Below, one piece after another: positions 59,570 through 64,000 of a stretch of 64,000 nt of DNA. Every line of letters starts with the position of its first letter. Position 1 is the first letter of the stretch. Origin of the DNA: Aquilaria yunnanensis (Eukaryota; Streptophyta; Magnoliopsida; Malvales; Thymelaeaceae); assembly GCA_039654915.1 (NCBI GenBank), contig CM077594.1:105848893-105912892 (forward strand), given 5' to 3'. A program made the translations under genes and the position numbers. The notes beneath the pieces are model-generated. The model was not told the origin of the DNA and did not search any database. It worked only from the letters and a program-made list of their open reading frames with translations.

Positions 59570-60398
59570 GTAGTTCTCATTTATAGTTGCCACCACTCCT
59601 CTTAAAAAAGGTATGCAAACCCCAGCCAACGCTTTGGAAATAGAGGGTTGACCTGAACGTGTAATTCCACAGGTTGTTGGCTTTCTAGGTTTATGGTTTG
59701 CTGGGTAGATTGCAGTCATGCTGTTGAAGATGCTGCTGCGATGGGGTCAAATCTAGCCTCTACTTGTCATATATGCATCGATGTATATAGCAGGTCGGAA
59801 ACAAGATGGATTAGCGCTTTGTTTTTAGAATATATGGCTTGTAAATTTGGCCCCTTTTTTGGTTTAATTATTCCGGTGGCACGCTTTAAGGACGCTCAAG
59901 GGCATGATTTTGCAATTTTAAGCACTTATAGCGCTGCGTTCAGTGTTTTTACTTCATTGGCCAAGTTTCAAGCTCTGTACTTTCTCTGGTAATTGATTAT
60001 GTCAAGTCTGGATATATCAATTGGGCTCCAAAGCTTCTCTTTCCCAGTCATTCTCTTGCCAGTCAAATATAGATCAAATTAGCCTGAGGCAATAAACTGG
60101 TACTTTTCCCCCAAAAAAATTGCACCGCAGAAGAGTTGGTCTATAAATTGCACGGCAGCTGTTCTCATATTAACTGGCGCGAGAAGAAAAGAGATGAAAC
60201 AGACCAGATAATAATAATAATAATAATAATAATAATATATGAATTCTCACTTATTTATACGTGAGGTCTCGGAAGTAGAACAACTGGAGTGATGGTGGCT
60301 GTGTCTTCGGCGGATGATGATAGCCTGTTAATATTGCTTATTTTTACCACTATTCCAGACATGTTTTTTATATAAATCTTTCGTCACTATTCCCCAAG
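59570..60398. other. PP2A B' 3' UTR and intergenic
   Basis: 59570 to about 60100 has gene-like composition and is likely 3' UTR, possibly with a small intron. The 99-residue frame at 59693-59992 overlaps it and is not a recognised protein. An (AAT)n microsatellite lies at about 60209-60238. Confidence 0.5.
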
Positions 60399-61380
60399 CA
60401 AGGTACTAAATAACGTTACCACTATGTATATGGTATACCGCACCACATATTGTTACTGTTTTTGTAAAAAAATAAATGTTAGAATATTATTTTAAGATAA
60501 CGTAATTTGTTTAATAATTTATTTTTACACATTTTATATGTATTCTAATTTTCCTCATCATGATTTGTCAAATATAAATAAAATATATATGATAGAAGAT
60601 ATTTTTTAATACAAAAAACATTAAAAAAATGTTATATGTAGAGCAAAATAAATAATACTAAAAAAACTAATTTATTGATATAAGATAAAAAAATAATACT
60701 TAAATAATAAGAATACATTTTCATTTTCTAATAACACATTCTTTCCTAACTCAAAATAATACTCAAAATATGACGCTTCTTTCCTAACTTGTTCTGTAAA
60801 AGTAACATATTCATCTCATGCCTTAGAATTTTAGTTTTGAGTTAAGAAATTCTACAGATGAGAGTAATATTTAGTTGAGATAGCATGTACCACAAATCCA
60901 ATTAGAAATATTATTTAACACTATGTTGTTGCAGAAAAATGTAATGATTGTCACTGAATAGATTATTAAAAAAATATTGAAGCCAATCATGATAAACTTT
61001 TGGTCAAAGATGATGGTATTTGTTGTGGATATTCATATGATTTATATACCATGAAGCCACTATCATCAATTGAACTCATATTGGGACCTTCCATTAAATT
61101 TTTATATTAACTAAGAAAAGTAAAAAAAAAAAAATATATATATATGTTTATTTTATGATGTGTATTTAATATTTTATATATTTATGATATTTTGATGTAA
61201 AATGAAGAGTGATAAAATATTTATATATTTACGATATTTTGACAAAATATACATATAAAAAGTGAGCTGTATATAAAATAACGCGATGTAAAATAATAAA
61301 ATAAAAAAATATTTATACTGCGTACCACATATCTATGGTAAACGATATACTGTGGGGTATACCGCGTATTTAACACGGCC
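60399..61380. mobile_element. Candidate TIR element
   Basis: Left end CAAGGTACTAAATAACG, then GTATATGGTATACCGC. Right end on the minus strand GGCCGTGTTAAATACGCGG, then TATACCCCACAGTATATCG. Words match but order and spacing differ, and no target duplication is clear. The interior is strongly AT-rich and non-coding. Confidence 0.35.
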
Positions 61381-62928
61381 ACTGAGATACAGCATATGGC
61401 AGAAGCGAAGCACACTCAAAATACCGTAGAATGCAAGCCTGCATCGTGGTCTGAAACACTGTTCGTTAATGTTCGGCATTTTCTCTAGCCTAGTTTCTGT
61501 TTGTCTTCATCCATTTGTTTGACACTTTCAGACAGCTTGCCACTGCTCAGCAATAGGCTCTTTTCTGCCTTGGCACAGTGGCTTCTCAGAGATATTACAT
61601 ATCAATAATACTGGAGAAAAATTAATTGCTTCAACAACCTTACCTGGGATGAACAAACTGAAACAGGAGGCATCTTGTATTGAAGCAAATTACCTCAGAG
61701 AAGCTCTCTTTGATTAGATACAAAGAATCAAGGAGGCAGGACGGCATGCAACCCAGTGCTAGATCAACTACAACTAGAATAACTTATCAGAGAATGAGCA
61801 ACCCAGTTGATGGGTTCAATTTGTCTCCATTTCTAAGACGGGAAAATCTCAGAGAACTCCGTGTACTTGTCCACGTTCAGTTTCCAAGTGATTATGCCCC
61901 GAAAACAGATCATCAGTCAGGACAAACCTCGACGGATCTCCCATGAGGTGCCAGCCATGGCTCCATCCAAATGTGTCAATAATATGTCGATGAACCTCAG
62001 ATTTCTTCAACCCTGTTCCGATTCCACGAGTGCTGCCCCTTTTTGCTACACTCAGCCGAGTTGGTTTGCTTCCCAAGCCAAACTGACAAATTTTTGCCGC
62101 CGGATATTTATTCTCCGACGCCAGCACAGTTTAGCAATCTTTCGACAAAGAAATCGCTGGCCACGTAATCGTCGCTGCCGGCTGCCGCTAACCCCACGCC
62201 GTGGACTGGGACCACTTTAGGAAGCTTTCCACATTTCTCTGCCCAAGGTAAATACCCTCTGTTCCTAAATTCGGGTCCTTGATGGCGTTAAATTTAGATG
62301 GTTCGTAGCTGTTTCGCCAGAAACTGGGAGAAGTTTTCGTGGACTTGAAATCGGTCAAAAAAGTACTTTTTTTAACCGTTAATTGACGTTTAAAAAATAT
62401 TAATTTATATTTATAAAAAAAATTATGATTTAAAATGTCCATTAACTTTATAAAAAAAGTGCCATAGAGATTTAAATTACTGAAAGATAAATACATAATA
62501 TCTAAATTAAGATCGATCAAGTCCAAATACCCTTATGCAATGTATCTCTTTTTCTTCATTTTCATAACTTATTGATTCTGTAATTAAAAAAGAATCACAG
62601 TCATGTTTCTTTGATGTATTTTAAAGGCTTTCCTCTTTCTTGCTTTTTATTACATATTTATTTTGTGATGTTACATGTAAAAGAAAAGTTTGTGGTGGAT
62701 GCTAAAGAAAACCACAATAGCTAGCAAAGAAAATAGATGTAGCAATGTTCTATAGTAAAACATATGATCCATTTTGCACTAGTTATTTAGCAACAGTAAT
62801 ACGAAAAAGAAAGAACTAGTAAAATGCACCTGGCACGTAACCAAGCCGAGGGAGCTTTTCGAAGTCAAAGGCTTTATTTCTTGTACCTGAAATCTCATTA
62901 ATAAAAGGCAAGCAATGTAAAGAAAAGA
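61381..62928. other. Intergenic, with an unassigned gene-like stretch
   Basis: Around 61849-62230 the composition is gene-like and a 92-residue minus-strand frame is open (GWSHGWHLMGDPSRFVLTDD region), but I recognise no family and cannot define exons. 62340-62900 is AT-rich, followed by the 3' flank of the RING gene. Confidence 0.3.
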
Positions 62929-64000
62929 CTATGAAGAGGGTCGACCCCTAGATCGAACAATAACAGCTCTGGATGCCATAGCTCTCAGATTTGCTCTAGC
63001 AAGATAAAGGGAAGTGGCTCTTGAATCCTGCACATGACTAAAGGACTCCATTAACTCTTCTCTCTGCAACCTATAAGCTAATGCAGCATCCCCATCTTGG
63101 CTTGGCGTCACAGTCATCCCTCTTCTCCTCTGGCCACTGCCTTCGGGTCTTAGCAACCTCGAAAGATCTTCTCTCTGCAACCTCATTGCCAATGCGGCAT
63201 CATCCTCATCTTCCCTCAACGTTTCTCTTCTTGCATCTCTAGTAGCTGCTGAGATAAGATTGGGAGGTCGAAAACTTCGCCTTCGATTGTTACAGGGGAT
63301 TCCTGCTCCTCCAGCATCATCTAAGGATGTTGCGGCCTTCCTTGCCTCAATCTCCTGAGGAAATAGGAGCTGTATGGTGTTCCAAAGAACAGTGTTGATG
63401 GTGCAAGACCTTCTTCCATTGCTGCAAAAAAACGAAGGGCAGCTGATATGTATTTGCAAATGGGCCATCCGGATTTATTAATTAGCATTTCCGGTCCAAA
63501 TTACCTTATAAGTTGCCTGCATTTAGGACATCTCTTTCCACATTTATCCGCCGCAGATCGCAAGCACTTCTTGCAGAAACTACAATTACAGATAAGTACT
63601 CAGCAATTTCTCCACCATCACTATACTGTAGATTAATCTCAACTACGTTTTTTGCCGGTGGCATGAAGATCTTTGTACTATACTATCAATTAATTCTTAA
63701 ACCAGAGTCACAGAAAACAACCGCTCCCCCATTTGACTGACTTACCTATGCCCACAAGGAGTAGTGCTCGGTTCAAAGCAGATCTCCAAGCAAATCTGCG
63801 TCACAGACAAGTTAACAATGGTTGCAAGTTTTCAGCTGTGAAACGGAAAAAGTAGGAGAGAGTAAAACGCAGAGATTCTTACTGCACAAGAAAGTTCCTC
63901 TCTGAGTTTATCCAGACATGGAAGAGCTTGATTTGGGCACGGTGGCTGCCCAGTCAATTCAGTCACTTCTATCTTCTTTTCTTCATCATTAGCAACTCTC
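62929..64000 (-). CDS. RING-finger (C3HC4) protein, partial, 5' part beyond the window
   Basis: Four visible exons on the minus strand: 63883-64000 (continues off the edge), 63746-63795, 63505-63579 and 62929-63421. They give 245 codons including TAG. A C3HC4 RING is complete across the first three: SCAICLEICFEP, then PCGHSFCKKCL, then KRCPKCRQLI. The tail has two LQRE-containing repeats (DDAALAMRLQREDLSRLL and DAALAYRLQREELMESF) and an Arg-rich end. The repeats resemble ubiquitin-interacting helices but lack a fully convincing consensus. Role from the domain: probable E3 ubiquitin ligase. The start codon and N-terminus are not in view, and I cannot name the orthologue. Confidence 0.85.

Overview
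This is a window of nuclear DNA from a flowering plant, almost certainly a eudicot. Intron-rich genes with GT..AG splice sites and AT-rich introns encode typical plant proteins: cytosolic GAPDH, cytosolic glucose-6-phosphate dehydrogenase, F-box SKIP14, the UBX protein PUX1, augmin subunit 6, a PP2A B' subunit, a type-1 prohibitin and mitochondrial ribosomal protein mL54. Between them lie many non-autonomous DNA transposons (hAT-like, Mutator-like, Stowaway). I cannot name the species. Exon models were built by hand; where a whole CDS is visible the exon lengths add up to an open frame, and the products match family lengths.

Layout. 1-900: multi-exon 5' leader of a minus-strand gene whose coding part lies beyond the left edge. 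900-8.6 kb: gene-poor, with a 0.3-kb direct repeat and a palindromic AT-rich MITE. 8.65-11.55 kb: divergent pair mL54 (minus) and prohibitin (plus) sharing a short promoter rich in GGCCCA/TGGGCY elements. 13.1-15.6 kb: GapC (minus, 11 coding exons). 15.8-22.5 kb: a nest of inserted elements. 24.1-25.95 kb: SKIP14 (minus). 26.4-33.1 kb: transposon graveyard with at least three hAT-like elements. 33.17-38.0 kb: G6PD (minus, 15 coding exons). 40.2-42.8 kb: PUX1 (minus, 7 exons). 43.8-46.0 kb: a second copy of the palindromic MITE and two Stowaway elements. 47.1-54.1 kb: AUG6 (plus, 13 exons). 55.8-59.6 kb: PP2A B' (plus, 2 coding exons, long leader). 60.4-61.4 kb: candidate TIR element. 62.9-64.0 kb: 3' part of a RING-finger gene (minus) cut by the right edge.

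How the genes relate. As expected in a plant genome there is no operon logic. mL54 and prohibitin both act in mitochondria and share a promoter region, the only functionally coherent neighbour pair. GapC and G6PD are cytosolic enzymes of glycolysis and the oxidative pentose phosphate pathway but are 18 kb apart. I see no phage, plasmid, CRISPR or toxin-antitoxin content, and no convincing new biochemical system. The most informative unexplained structure is in the transposon layer: nested insertions with an internal empty-site control, target-site duplications, and elements lodged in (TTA)n tracts.
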